From: Desertivirga brevis | GTDB taxonomy: Bacteria > Bacteroidota > Bacteroidia > Sphingobacteriales > Sphingobacteriaceae | DNA length: 64,000 nucleotides | Direction: 5' to 3' | NCBI RefSeq assembly: GCF_017355835.1 | Contig: NZ_JAFEWF010000011.1 | Span: forward strand, 1 to 64,000 | In this document: positions 54,883-63,835 of the stretch, one piece after another | How the letters are laid out: the number at the start of each line of letters is the position of its first letter | Numbering within the stretch: position 1 is the first letter of the stretch | Notes under the pieces: model-generated | What the model was told of the DNA's origin: nothing | Database searches by the model: none | What the model saw: the letters and a program-made list of their open reading frames with translations, nothing else | Made by a program: the position numbers and the translations under genes

Positions 54883-54888
54883 TATTTT

Positions 54889-56415
54889 TTAGTGTTTGAA
54901 ATGTCGAACTCCTGTTACTACCATTACAATTCCTTTTTCATTGGCTTTATCAACTGAAAGCTGATCTTTAATAGATCCCCCAGGTTGAAGTACAACACTT
55001 ATCCCTGCATCCGCTGCTATTTCAACGCAATCGGGGAACGGGAAAAAGGCATCAGAAGCCATGGCGGCACCGGTTACATCAAATCCGAAAGATTTTGCTT
55101 TTTCTAATGCCTGACGTAAGGCATCTACACGCGAAGTTTGTCCAACACCGCTAGCCAGCAACTGACCGTTTTTAGCTAATACTATAGTGTTTGACTTAGT
55201 ATGTTTCACAATTTTATTAGCGAAGTAAAGATCTTCCAATTGTTGAGCTGTTGGCTTAACGTCCGTTACCGGAGTCATTTGCTCAGGACCTTCAACTGTT
55301 GCATCCTTATCTTGCTCGATAACTCCGTTTAAAAGCGTTTTGAATAATCTTTTTGGTAATTCAACTTGCTTTCTCTCAAGCAAAATCCTGTTCTTCTTCT
55401 CCGTTAGAATTTGTAAAGCCTCTTGAGTGAATGAAGGAGCAATTAAAACTTCAAAGAAAAGGTTGTTGATTTCTTTAGCGGCCTCCTCATCAAGTTCACG
55501 ATTGGTTATAATGACACCTCCAAAGGCAGAAACAGGATCGCAGGCTAAAGCAACTTTCCATGCTTCAGTAAGATTACTTCTAGACGCTACACCACAGGCA
55601 TTGGTATGTTTAAGGATAGCGAAAGTTGGCTCTGTAAACTCGTCGATCAAAGCAACTGCAGCATCAACATCTACAAGGTTATTATAAGAAAGTTCTTTAC
55701 CATTATGCTTAGTGAACATCGCATCTAAATCACCGTAGAAGTATCCTTTCTGATGAGGATTTTCTCCATATCTCAACGTTTGCGCTTTCTGCTCGCTTTG
55801 TTTAAACACTGTTAAAGAATCTTCTTGATTAAAATAATTGAAGATTGCAGTATCATAATGTGAAGAAACATTGAAAGCTTTTTTAGCAAAAGCTTTCCGC
55901 TGCTCTAAAGTTGTACTACCATCACTTTCACTAATAATTTCAAGAAGATTTGTATAATCACTTTTAGATGCAATGATCACTACATCCTTAAAGTTCTTGG
56001 CAGCTGCTCTGATCAAAGAGATTCCGCCAATATCAATCTTTTCTATAATGTCTTGTTCAGGCAGACCAGCCTTAACCGTTTCTTCAAAGGGATAGAGGTC
56101 AACAATTACCAGATCTAGCTCCGGGATTTCGTATTGCTCTGCCTGAGCAACGTCCTCCTGTAAATCTCTTCTGGAAAGTATTCCTCCAAAAACTTTTGGA
56201 TGAAGTGTCTTCACCCTTCCTCCCAAAATGGATGGGTATCCTGTTAAATCTTCTACAGGCACTACATCGCATCCTAAGTCTCTAATAAACTTTTCTGTTC
56301 CACCAGTAGAGTAAAATGTTACTCCAAGCTCGTTTAACTTTTGAATAAGAGGTTCCAGGTTGTCTTTGTAATAGACTGAAATTAAAGCGTTTTTTATTTT
56401 AACAGGATGGTTCAT
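54889..56415 (-). CDS. purH: Bifunctional AICAR transformylase/IMP cyclohydrolase
   Basis: A 508-residue enzyme. The N-terminal IMP cyclohydrolase has YSTGGTEK (about 35-42) and LGGRVKTLHPKVFGGIL. The C-terminal transformylase shows KHTNACGVA, KHTKSNTIVLAKN and SDAFFPFPD, with the catalytic Lys-His pair. It performs the last two steps of IMP synthesis. Its start is preceded by a clear -7 element. It lies directly upstream of mreB in the same direction, an order conserved in Bacteroidota. Confidence 0.97.
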   Translation of the reverse strand: MNHPVKIKNALISVYYKDNLEPLIQKLNELGVTFYSTGGTEKFIRDLGCDVVPVEDLTGYPSILGGRVKTLHPKVFGGILSRRDLQEDVAQAEQYEIPELDLVIVDLYPFEETVKAGLPEQDIIEKIDIGGISLIRAAAKNFKDVVIIASKSDYTNLLEIISESDGSTTLEQRKAFAKKAFNVSSHYDTAIFNYFNQEDSLTVFKQSEQKAQTLRYGENPHQKGYFYGDLDAMFTKHNGKELSYNNLVDVDAAVALIDEFTEPTFAILKHTNACGVASRSNLTEAWKVALACDPVSAFGGVIITNRELDEEAAKEINNLFFEVLIAPSFTQEALQILTEKKNRILLERKQVELPKRLFKTLLNGVIEQDKDATVEGPEQMTPVTDVKPTAQQLEDLYFANKIVKHTKSNTIVLAKNGQLLASGVGQTSRVDALRQALEKAKSFGFDVTGAAMASDAFFPFPDCVEIAADAGISVVLQPGGSIKDQLSVDKANEKGIVMVVTGVRHFKH

Positions 56416-56435
56416 TGAGTGAAATTTTGAAGGCG

Positions 56436-56443
56436 CAAAGATA
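56436..56443 (-). promoter_or_regulatory. purH -7 element
   Basis: A perfect TATCTTTG followed by CGCC on the minus strand, about 20 bases before the purH ATG. No clear -33 TTG. Confidence 0.6.
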
Positions 56444-56552
56444 AAATTTTGAAAGGAAATATTTTTTTAAAAATAAAATTGTAGCACTCCTCTGAATTTC
56501 ATCGTCATTGCTTTCAAACATGTATTAATTAACTATTAAATTTTATTAAAAA

Positions 56553-57086
56553 ATGAAAAAACTCCTTCTTGTCACAGCTCTAACTATTAGCATTTTTATC
56601 AGCAAATCTTTCGCACAGGACGCAACAAACACAATTAAGATCAACCCATTGTCCGCTTTATTCAGAACTGGTTCGGTATTCTTCGAACATAAAGTTTCAG
56701 AAAAATCTTCGTTCCAACTAGGTGCTGCCTATACTGGTTTAAAATTAAGTGATACTAAATTTTCGGGTTTTGCGCTTACCCCTGAATACCGAATATATCC
56801 AAAAGGTAATGCTCTTAGTGGATTATATCTTGGGCCCTTTTTAAGGTATCAGAACTACACTGTTAAAGACGATAATAATAAAGGAACCTATTCGTCATTT
56901 GGAGGCGGACTGTTAGTCGGCCGTCAATGGGTCTATAATAGTGGATTTGTGTTGGATATATTTTTTGGACCAGCATATAATTCAGGAAAAGTTAAGGCTG
57001 AAGATGGAAGCGGAAAGCCTGAAGTTAGCGGAAGCATTGATGGTTTCGGACTTAGAACAGGAATTGCTCTGGGATTTGGATTCTAA
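56553..57086 (+). CDS. DUF3575-like outer-membrane protein
   Basis: A 177-residue protein with a signal peptide (about 1-21). The mature part is a series of amphipathic strands in a small 8-stranded barrel pattern (FALTPEYRIYPKG, LSGLYLGPFLRYQNY, GIALGFGF), as in the DUF3575/OmpW-like group of Bacteroidota. It ends on an aromatic residue suited to Bam-mediated assembly. The function is unknown. Confidence 0.75.
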   Translation: MKKLLLVTALTISIFISKSFAQDATNTIKINPLSALFRTGSVFFEHKVSEKSSFQLGAAYTGLKLSDTKFSGFALTPEYRIYPKGNALSGLYLGPFLRYQNYTVKDDNNKGTYSSFGGGLLVGRQWVYNSGFVLDIFFGPAYNSGKVKAEDGSGKPEVSGSIDGFGLRTGIALGFGF

Positions 57087-57106
57087 GTATTAAATGACAA
57101 ATATTG

Positions 57107-57132
57107 AAGGAGGCATCGGCCTCCTTTAATGT
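57107..57132 (+). terminator. Terminator after the DUF3575-like gene
   Basis: AAGGAGGC and GCCTCCTT pair perfectly over an ATCG loop, followed by TAATGTTTG. Confidence 0.65.
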
Positions 57133-57181
57133 TTGTTGGATTTTGAAATAAAACATTTCTGCTCTTCTCATTACCATTCTG

Positions 57182-57189
57182 TAATTTTG
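57182..57189 (+). promoter_or_regulatory. rlmD -7 element, near-leaderless
   Basis: A perfect TAATTTTG ends seven bases before the rlmD ATG at 57197, so the transcript should start within a few bases of the start codon. The -33 position has TCTG rather than TTTG. Confidence 0.6.
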
Positions 57190-57196
57190 CGGCCAC

Positions 57197-58606
57197 ATGA
57201 AAAGAATCCCGGCTGAGAAAAAGCATATTCAGAATATTACGGTAGTAGACATTGCGGAAGAAGGAAAAGGTGTTGGTAAAGCTGACGAACTTGTGCTTTT
57301 TATAGAAAAGGCAGTCCCTGGTGATGTAGTAGATGTTGAACTTTTACGAAAGAAGAAAAACTTTGCTGAAGCAAAAGTTTCTCAATTAATTAAACCTTCT
57401 GAATATCGCACTCAGCCTTTCTGCCCGCACTTCGGTATTTGCGGTGGCTGCAAATGGCAGCATATGACTTACGACGCACAATTGGTTTATAAGCAAAAAA
57501 GCGTTGTCAACTCTCTTGAAAGGCTTGCGCGGGTTGATACCTCTATCATCGAACCAATATTGCCTTCCTTCGAAACACGGTATTACAGAAATAAGCTGGA
57601 GTTCACTTTTTCTAATAAGCGATGGCTAACTGACGAGGATATTCAGGGAGGGGACAATCAGGAAATGAATGCTCTGGGCTTTCACGTCCCTCTACGCTTT
57701 GACAAGATCCTTAATGTTGAGACTTGTTATCTTCAAAGTAACCCATCCAATGAAATAAGGAATAACATCCGCAACTTTGCACTTGAAAACAGTATTTCTT
57801 TTTACGATCTAAGAGCTCATGAAGGAGCCCTTAGAAACCTTATTATCAGAACAGCCACAACGGGGGAATTAATGGTAATTGTAGTGTTTGCCTATGCAAG
57901 CGAAGAGGAGGTTGAAAAAGTGATGGGCTTTGTAAAAGAACGTTTTCCTAAAATTACTTCCCTCCTATATATTCTGAATCAAAAGAAAAACGATACTATT
58001 TTTGATCAGGAGATCAATGTGTACTCGGGACGAGATTATATTTTTGAAGAGATGGAGGGTCTAACTTTTAAAATTGGTCCTAAATCTTTTTATCAAACCA
58101 ATTCCCTTCAGGCATATGAGCTATATGCAATAACAAGGGCCTTTGCAGGCTTTAAAGGCGATGAGCTGGTATATGACTTATACACAGGAGCGGGAACAAT
58201 AGCAAACTTTGTAGCCCGGGGGGTAAAAGAAGTGGTGGGAATTGAATACGTTCCAACGGCTATCGAAGATGCAAAGATTAATTCTGGAATTAATAACATC
58301 ACAAATACAACCTTTTATGCCGGGGACATGAAAGACATCCTGACAGCAGAGTTCGTTGAAAAACACGGAAAACCGGATGTAATCATCACAGATCCGCCAA
58401 GAGCAGGAATGCATGCGGATGTTGTTTCACGCTTGCTAGAGATAGAATCTCCAAAGATTGTTTATGTAAGTTGCAATGCAGCTACCCAAGCTCGTGATAT
58501 TGCATTACTTAAGGAAAAATATTCGGTCACAAAGATTAGACCTGTAGATATGTTCCCCCACACACAACATGTGGAGAACGTTGTTCTATTGGAGTTAAGC
58601 CATTAA
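57197..58606 (+). CDS. rlmD: 23S rRNA (uracil-5-)-methyltransferase RlmD-like
   Basis: A 469-residue class I methyltransferase of the TrmA/RlmD group. A TRAM RNA-binding domain (about 1-68) is followed by cysteines Cys76, Cys82 and Cys85 (CPHFGICGGCKW), part of an iron-sulfur site. The SAM fold contains YDLYTGAGTIANF, DPPRAGMHADV and the catalytic Cys in YVSCNAATQARD. It methylates uridine in 23S rRNA; RlmD and RlmCD members cannot be told apart by sequence alone. The gene is almost leaderless. Confidence 0.9.
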   Translation: MKRIPAEKKHIQNITVVDIAEEGKGVGKADELVLFIEKAVPGDVVDVELLRKKKNFAEAKVSQLIKPSEYRTQPFCPHFGICGGCKWQHMTYDAQLVYKQKSVVNSLERLARVDTSIIEPILPSFETRYYRNKLEFTFSNKRWLTDEDIQGGDNQEMNALGFHVPLRFDKILNVETCYLQSNPSNEIRNNIRNFALENSISFYDLRAHEGALRNLIIRTATTGELMVIVVFAYASEEEVEKVMGFVKERFPKITSLLYILNQKKNDTIFDQEINVYSGRDYIFEEMEGLTFKIGPKSFYQTNSLQAYELYAITRAFAGFKGDELVYDLYTGAGTIANFVARGVKEVVGIEYVPTAIEDAKINSGINNITNTTFYAGDMKDILTAEFVEKHGKPDVIITDPPRAGMHADVVSRLLEIESPKIVYVSCNAATQARDIALLKEKYSVTKIRPVDMFPHTQHVENVVLLELSH

Positions 58607-58650
58607 GGGAATGTGTAAGGGTAGAAGTGTTTAGAAAGGATAAAGTTTTT

Positions 58651-59043
58651 ATGGAACTAAATGAATTATTAAACCAGCCAGGAGACGGAGAAGCTCCAAA
58701 AAAGGAGAGCCCTTTAAAAAGTCTGGAAAAAGATTTGAAGCTATACAGTGAATCAATAAAGGAAGTTTCAACTGAAATTATGGTGGAAGGACTTTCAGCT
58801 TACCCTATTTTTATTGCGCATCAGCACGAGGTAAAGGTAGGAGAACCTATCCTGGACCATAAAGAGTTAAATACTATCTGGTCAATAAACGCCTCTTATC
58901 TTGAGGAATTTATTGAAAAAGGAATAATTCATCCAGAAAAAAAAGATCGTTTTATTAAACAATTCAAAAGCGCAGAAGACTTTATGTGCCTCTTTGTTAT
59001 AGTACCGGAAGGTGCAAACTTCGTATTTTTCCCGTATCAATAA
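58651..59043 (+). CDS. Conserved small protein, unknown function
   Basis: A 130-residue acidic protein from the ATG at 58651; a GTG 24 bases earlier is possible. IMVEGLSAYPIFIAHQHEVKVGEP (seen as MVEGLSAYPIF and HQHEVKVGE) and WSINASYLEEFIEKG form a compact alpha/beta fold. It is followed by a phosphoribosyltransferase, 50 bp away. Many Bacteroidota have a homologue here, but no function is known. Confidence 0.7.
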   Translation: MELNELLNQPGDGEAPKKESPLKSLEKDLKLYSESIKEVSTEIMVEGLSAYPIFIAHQHEVKVGEPILDHKELNTIWSINASYLEEFIEKGIIHPEKKDRFIKQFKSAEDFMCLFVIVPEGANFVFFPYQ

Positions 59044-59093
59044 ATGATTTTGTAATTCATTTCAATTATCTATTTTTCAGAAATTTTTAGAGG

Positions 59094-59600
59094 ATGCCTG
59101 ATAAGAAAATTTTAATTCTTGATAATACTCAAATTCAACAGAAGATCACCCGTATGGCCTATCAGATATGGGAAGACAATTTGGAAGAAACGTCAATAGT
59201 TATTTCGGGTATTGCTGATTATGGATATATTCTTGCTGAAAGATTAAAGAAATCCATTGAGGAGATATCAGGAATTGAGGTGATTCTTATGAGAATTGAA
59301 CTAAATAAGTCAAGTTCTCACTTACAGGCAGAAACAGACATTTCAATAGAAGGTTGTGCAAATAAGGTAGTAGTTTTGGTGGACGACGTTTTGAATAGCG
59401 GTCGGACTTTGGCTTATGGCCTGGGTATCTTCCTTGATATTCCGTTAAAAAAGCTTCGCACAGCTGTTTTAGTAAATAGAAGCCACCGAATTTTTCCAGT
59501 GACTCCAGATTTTACTGGTCTTGAGTTGGCTACCGTTATCAAAGAGCACGTAGATGTCCTGCTTAACGGCAACCAGGAAGACGCGGTTTACCTGCGTTGA
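59094..59600 (+). CDS. PyrR-like phosphoribosyltransferase
   Basis: A 168-residue type I phosphoribosyltransferase. The PRPP loop is VVLVDDVLNSGRTL (about 93-106). The flanking sheet and C-terminal LVNRSHRIFPVTPDFTG match the PyrR/PRT group. It could be uracil phosphoribosyltransferase or a regulator; the sequence alone does not separate the two. The 3' end overlaps aroK on the other strand by 13 bp. Confidence 0.82.
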   Translation: MPDKKILILDNTQIQQKITRMAYQIWEDNLEETSIVISGIADYGYILAERLKKSIEEISGIEVILMRIELNKSSSHLQAETDISIEGCANKVVVLVDDVLNSGRTLAYGLGIFLDIPLKKLRTAVLVNRSHRIFPVTPDFTGLELATVIKEHVDVLLNGNQEDAVYLR

Positions 59601-60100
59601 TACTCCTCTAATTTAGGAATAAAATTTTCGGGACTAATGTTGATACCTTCCACAATTATTGAAGCTTTTTTATAGAAAACTTCTCTTTCTTCAAGCTTAG
59701 AGGCTATGAACCGTTCCAGTTCTTCTCCCTTTAATCCCTGTAGAACTGGCCTTTCATCTGTTGCACTTTCTAAGCGAGTAGCCAGCGCTTTGGGTGTGAG
59801 GCAAATATAAACGGTAGCCCCCTGTTCGTTCATCCACTCCATATTATCAAAGAAACATGGTGCTCCTCCTCCAGTAGCAATTACGGAATTATCAGGGACA
59901 GTAGTTTTTTGAAGAACCTCTCTTTCTTTTACTCGGAAAGCGGTCTCACCGTACTCCTTGAAATATTCAGGAATGGTTATGCCTGCACTTTGTTCAATAG
60001 ATTTATCAAGATCAATAAATCTAAAGCCGAGCTTTGAAGCTAGTTTTTTTCCAAAGGTTGTCTTGCCGCAACCCATAAATCCAATTAAAAATATTTTCAA
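59588..60100 (-). CDS. aroK: Shikimate kinase
   Basis: A 170-residue kinase. Walker A GFMGCGKTT (7-15) is followed by DLDKSIEQSAG and TGGGAPCF, the shikimate-binding Asp/Gly motifs. TDERPVLQG carries the lid Arg. It phosphorylates shikimate at the fifth step of the chorismate pathway. It is convergent with the phosphoribosyltransferase. Confidence 0.95.
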   Translation of the reverse strand: MKIFLIGFMGCGKTTFGKKLASKLGFRFIDLDKSIEQSAGITIPEYFKEYGETAFRVKEREVLQKTTVPDNSVIATGGGAPCFFDNMEWMNEQGATVYICLTPKALATRLESATDERPVLQGLKGEELERFIASKLEEREVFYKKASIIVEGINISPENFIPKLEEYQRR

Positions 60101-60224
60101 AACTTATCGTGTCTTTTTTAAATTAACTTATGTTACCTCAACCCAGTAAAACCAATAGCTTTTAGGTGAAACGCAGCTATATTGTGCCTCTGAGGGGAAT
60201 AGCCTACCACGTGGAACAATATCA

Positions 60225-61415
60225 TTAATCCTTTTGTCGGAAATACTTCTCTTCCAATTCCTGGTAGGTTGGCATTGTGTGATAGTGCCACTTGTTGACT
60301 ACCACTCCATCTTTTAGAAGCAGTAATCCTGGATTAGCTCTCACCATACTTTTTAATGGAACAGCATCAGCATAAAAGATCTCCATCGCTAACTTATTCT
60401 CTTTTTTAAAGGCTTCTGCGGTTTCAACAGAATTGGAGGTTAGTAGAACTGTTCTTACATTATAGTTCTCCCCGGCATTCATTGCCAATGCATTGAGGTC
60501 CCCTATGGCCCTTTCATTTGCAGCACTCAAATTGTAAGCTACAATGACAAGATTATAATAAGGGTTCTCCATTAATTCACTCGTATAATCAGTACCCTGA
60601 CTGTCGGATATTTTCAAGTCTTTTATTGGTGGTTCAAACCCCCTTTTGATCAACTTTCTTCCGGGCTCTCCTTTAATTTCCCAATTTGCGTCCTTCCAGA
60701 CTTCAGTCTTCATATACTCCTTATCGGTCATTTGCTTAGCCTCCTTCGTTTTCTTGTTCACAAGACTGTAAGTAATCTCAAATTCATCTACCGGAGCTCC
60801 TTCAGGAATTTTCATTGATTCGGGAATATTAGCACCTATATGATAAGGAAGAAAGTCCTTTACCGGGAGGTAATTATAGGTGTATAACCCCATCACAAAG
60901 GCGATAACTGTTATTATCCAAAGCGCTATACTTTGAACTTTTTCTGATTTTAGGAGTGGCTGGATTTTATGCCGGTTCAGAAAGATAAAAAGAATAAGGA
61001 CTAACAGAACTACATCCTTGCCAAAAGATTGCCAGGGGGTAAGCTTGATAGCATCTCCAAAGCAACCGCAGGTTCTTACAACGTCGAAAAAAGCAGCATA
61101 GAAAGTTAAAAAGGTAAAGAATATAATAGTAATTAACAGTCCCAATGCAACCTGAGCTCCTCTAATTCCTAGTAGTAGCGCCGCTCCGAGTATCACTTCA
61201 ATAGAACATAAGGTGATTGAAATTGTAACGGCAAGCGGATTCAGGAAAGTGATATGGAATACTTCAAAAAATTCTTCAAGCTTATAACTAAAGCCGAGGG
61301 GATCATTTATTTTTATAAGGCCTGAAAAAATAAAGAGCAGTCCTACAAGAAGGCAAGCCACTCGAAGTAATATTGGAGCAGACTTTCGTTGCCCGGCAAC
61401 ATTTGGATAAGCCAT
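60225..61415 (-). CDS. BT_3928-family DoxX-like membrane protein
   Basis: A 396-residue protein. The N-terminal half (about 1-200) is a DoxX/MauE-like four-helix membrane domain, with FIFSGLIKINDPLGFSYKLEE in parts (FSGLIKINDPLG) and VRTCGCFGDAIKLTPWQS. The C-terminal half (about 215-396) is thioredoxin-like but has no CxxC; LVIVAYNLSAAN and PGLLLLKDGVVVNKWH show the fold. BT_3928 proteins are conserved in Bacteroidota near DUF1599 genes. It is 7 bp downstream of DUF1599. Redox or envelope-stress roles are only inferred. Confidence 0.88.
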   Translation of the reverse strand: MAYPNVAGQRKSAPILLRVACLLVGLLFIFSGLIKINDPLGFSYKLEEFFEVFHITFLNPLAVTISITLCSIEVILGAALLLGIRGAQVALGLLITIIFFTFLTFYAAFFDVVRTCGCFGDAIKLTPWQSFGKDVVLLVLILFIFLNRHKIQPLLKSEKVQSIALWIITVIAFVMGLYTYNYLPVKDFLPYHIGANIPESMKIPEGAPVDEFEITYSLVNKKTKEAKQMTDKEYMKTEVWKDANWEIKGEPGRKLIKRGFEPPIKDLKISDSQGTDYTSELMENPYYNLVIVAYNLSAANERAIGDLNALAMNAGENYNVRTVLLTSNSVETAEAFKKENKLAMEIFYADAVPLKSMVRANPGLLLLKDGVVVNKWHYHTMPTYQELEEKYFRQKD

Positions 61416-61422
61416 TTTATTT

Positions 61423-61980
61423 TTAAGATTTTAAAGATCCAGGGTAATTCAGTTTGATTAATGCGAAAACAGAATAATTGAGCATGTCCTGGTAGTTCGC
61501 TTTTACTCCTTCTGACACAATAGTTTCTCCATGATTATCCTCAATCTGTTTAACTCTAAAGATTTTCATAAGAATAAGGTCAGTTAAGGAGCTTATGCGC
61601 ATATCGCGCCACGCTTCCCCATAGTCATGATTTTTAGCAAACATCAGATCCCTTGTTTCTTTAGCCTTAAAATCGTAAAGCCTCTCAACCTCCTCAACTG
61701 GTATTTCCATTGGAGCAGCCACCTCTAATTCCAGTTGGATCATTGCAATGATAGAATAATTAACAATTCCCACGTACTCCGGAATAATTCCCTCCCCCAC
61801 TTTCGATACTTTTTTTTCCTCGAGCGTACGAATACGTTGGGCCTTAATAAAGATCTGATCAGTTATTGAACTTGGTCTGAGAATACGCCAGGCTGTTCCG
61901 TAGTCCTGAGTCTTTCTTATAAAAAGATCTCTACATGCATTTATTACCGCGTCGTATTCCTCTGATGTGTTAGTAGCCAA
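61423..61980 (-). CDS. DUF1599 protein with internal duplication
   Basis: A 185-residue protein made of two DUF1599 copies (about 10-85 and 93-175). Both contain K(T/N)xDYG(T/E)AWR and RISSLTDLIL- or RPSSITDQIF-type segments and similar NYS(I/V)xAxI endings. DUF1599 is a Bacteroidota/Firmicutes family of unknown function. The start lies 52 bp from folP on the other strand, so promoters are divergent. It heads a two-gene unit with the BT_3928 gene. Confidence 0.9.
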   Translation of the reverse strand: MATNTSEEYDAVINACRDLFIRKTQDYGTAWRILRPSSITDQIFIKAQRIRTLEEKKVSKVGEGIIPEYVGIVNYSIIAMIQLELEVAAPMEIPVEEVERLYDFKAKETRDLMFAKNHDYGEAWRDMRISSLTDLILMKIFRVKQIEDNHGETIVSEGVKANYQDMLNYSVFALIKLNYPGSLKS

Positions 61981-62031
61981 AACGTGTTTATTATTTGATT
62001 AAACGAGGGATAAACCTCTATTTTGCATTTA

Positions 62032-62895
62032 ATGAGCGATAAAAATACGATTATTCGGAAAAAGAAAACTATTAATGCAGGAGGAACTCTAATTGATTTT
62101 GCCAGTCCTAAAGTAATGGGTATTCTTAATATAACTCCTGATTCTTTTTACTCTGGCAGCAGGTTTACCTCAATTGATACAGCAGTACGAAGAACCGAAA
62201 AAATGCTCGAAGACGGAGCTGACATAATTGATATAGGAGGATATTCATCACGACCTGGCGCAACGGATATATCGGCAGAAGATGAAAAGAGCAGGCTCAT
62301 TCCCGTTATTAGAGAAATTTCCAAACGTTTTCCGTCTGCAATTCTTTCGATAGATACATTCCGAGCTGAAGTGGCACGAGCAGCTATTAACGAAGGAGGT
62401 CATATTATAAACGATATATCCGGTGGTGAATTGGACAGTGAGATGTTTAGAACGATTTCCGAGTTAGAAACACCGTATGTACTTATGCATATGCGAGGTA
62501 CGCCACAAGACATGAAACAGCACACAAATTATGAAGACATTGTTCGTGAGATACTTCAGTATTTTATGATCAAAGCTACGAAGCTTAAAGAAATGGGAGT
62601 AAAAGACATTATTCTGGATCCCGGATTTGGTTTCGCTAAAACCATTGAACAAAATTTCCGGTTAGTGAATAACTTCGAACATTTTTCTATTCTGGGCATC
62701 CCTGTACTTGCTGGAATTTCCAGAAAATCAATGATTTGGAAAACCTTGGGGATCAAAAGTGATGAAGCTTTAAATGGCACTACTGTACTTAATACAATTG
62801 CGTTGCAAAAAGGCGCTGATATTGTTCGTGTTCACGACGTAAAAGAAGCTATTGAAGCGGCGAAATTAATTGAAGCTTTAAAACACACCCAGTAA
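62032..62895 (+). CDS. folP: Dihydropteroate synthase
   Basis: A 287-residue TIM-barrel enzyme from the ATG at 62032; a TTG nine bases upstream is less likely. GILNITPDSFYSGSRF, DIGGYSSRPGA, LDPGFGFAKT and ISRKSMIW carry the pterin and pABA binding loops. It condenses 6-hydroxymethyldihydropterin diphosphate with pABA. It lies 64 bp before cdaA, an arrangement seen in many Bacteroidota. Confidence 0.96.
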   Translation: MSDKNTIIRKKKTINAGGTLIDFASPKVMGILNITPDSFYSGSRFTSIDTAVRRTEKMLEDGADIIDIGGYSSRPGATDISAEDEKSRLIPVIREISKRFPSAILSIDTFRAEVARAAINEGGHIINDISGGELDSEMFRTISELETPYVLMHMRGTPQDMKQHTNYEDIVREILQYFMIKATKLKEMGVKDIILDPGFGFAKTIEQNFRLVNNFEHFSILGIPVLAGISRKSMIWKTLGIKSDEALNGTTVLNTIALQKGADIVRVHDVKEAIEAAKLIEALKHTQ

Positions 62896-62959
62896 AACTA
62901 TCTGCTGGTTCCGCACATGCATCATTTTTCATTTCAATAAAAAATCCTATTTTACGCTT

Positions 62960-63751
62960 ATGGAGGGATTTGACTTTAGTTTCCTGCACCTACGTTTTTT
63001 AGATATTATTGATATCGTTGTAGTAGCATTTATCATTTATTATATCTATAATTTAATAAGGGGAACTATTGCCCTGAACATCCTTCTTGGTTTAATTATA
63101 ATTTACCTTGTTTACCTTGTTACGATCCAACTGAAAATGCAACTTCTTAGTCACTTTCTGGGTGGCTTTGTAGGTGTGGGCGTCCTGGCTGTAGTAGTTG
63201 TTTTCCAGCAGGAAATACGCCGTTTTCTGCTTCTTATCGGCAAAAATGCTTTTATTCATCGAAACCGTCTTTGGAAGACATTTTTTGCTAGCAAACAAGA
63301 AGTAGCAAAAGACAATGTGATATCGCTGAAACCTATAGTTGATGCTTGTAAGTATATGCAGGCGACTCGAACAGGTGCTCTTATTGTATTCGCGAAATAC
63401 TTCGATGAGCAGTATTACCAAAATAGTGGAGAGCAAATGGATGCAATTATTTCTAAACGTTTGCTGGAGAGTATTTTTCAAAAGAACAGCCCTTTACACG
63501 ATGGAGCGGTAGTTATATCTGATGGAAAAATAAGATGTGCAAGTTGTATTTTGCCTCTTACTGACAATGAAAAACTACCCGCCCATTTTGGATTAAGACA
63601 CAGGGCCGGGATTGGAATATCTGAGATGAGTGATGCTGTAGCTGTAATAGTATCTGAGGAGACTGGAACTATCTCCTATGCCAGGCAGGGAAGGGTAAAA
63701 ATGAACCTCAACGCAGAAGATTTAGAGAAGCTTTTACTGGGAGACCTTTAA
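62960..63751 (+). CDS. cdaA: Diadenylate cyclase CdaA (c-di-AMP synthase)
   Basis: A 263-residue membrane cyclase. Three N-terminal transmembrane helices (about 12-32, 38-57, 65-85) precede the DAC domain, with the active-site DGA (181-183) and RHR (213-215) motifs intact (PLHDGAVV, RHRAGIG). It joins two ATP into c-di-AMP, which in other phyla controls potassium and osmolyte transport and wall homeostasis. No c-di-AMP phosphodiesterase (GdpP or PgpH type) is in the window. It follows folP, and probably shares its transcript. Confidence 0.94.
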   Translation: MEGFDFSFLHLRFLDIIDIVVVAFIIYYIYNLIRGTIALNILLGLIIIYLVYLVTIQLKMQLLSHFLGGFVGVGVLAVVVVFQQEIRRFLLLIGKNAFIHRNRLWKTFFASKQEVAKDNVISLKPIVDACKYMQATRTGALIVFAKYFDEQYYQNSGEQMDAIISKRLLESIFQKNSPLHDGAVVISDGKIRCASCILPLTDNEKLPAHFGLRHRAGIGISEMSDAVAVIVSEETGTISYARQGRVKMNLNAEDLEKLLLGDL

Positions 63752-63769
63752 GCTAGGATTTCACCGATT

Positions 63770-63820
63770 AATTGTGATTACACCGATTGTTATAATCAAA
63801 GCTCGGTGTAATCACTAATT
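63770..63820. terminator. Inverted repeat between convergent cdaA and bacilliredoxin genes
   Basis: AATTGTGATTACACCGA (63770-63786) pairs with TCGGTGTAATCACTAATT (63803-63820), with one bulged base, across a 16-base spacer. It lies between two convergent genes and may terminate both. The neighbouring sequence GATTTCACCGATT also occurs once at about 108-120. Confidence 0.6.
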
Positions 63821-63835
63821 AAGTGGATTCTTATA

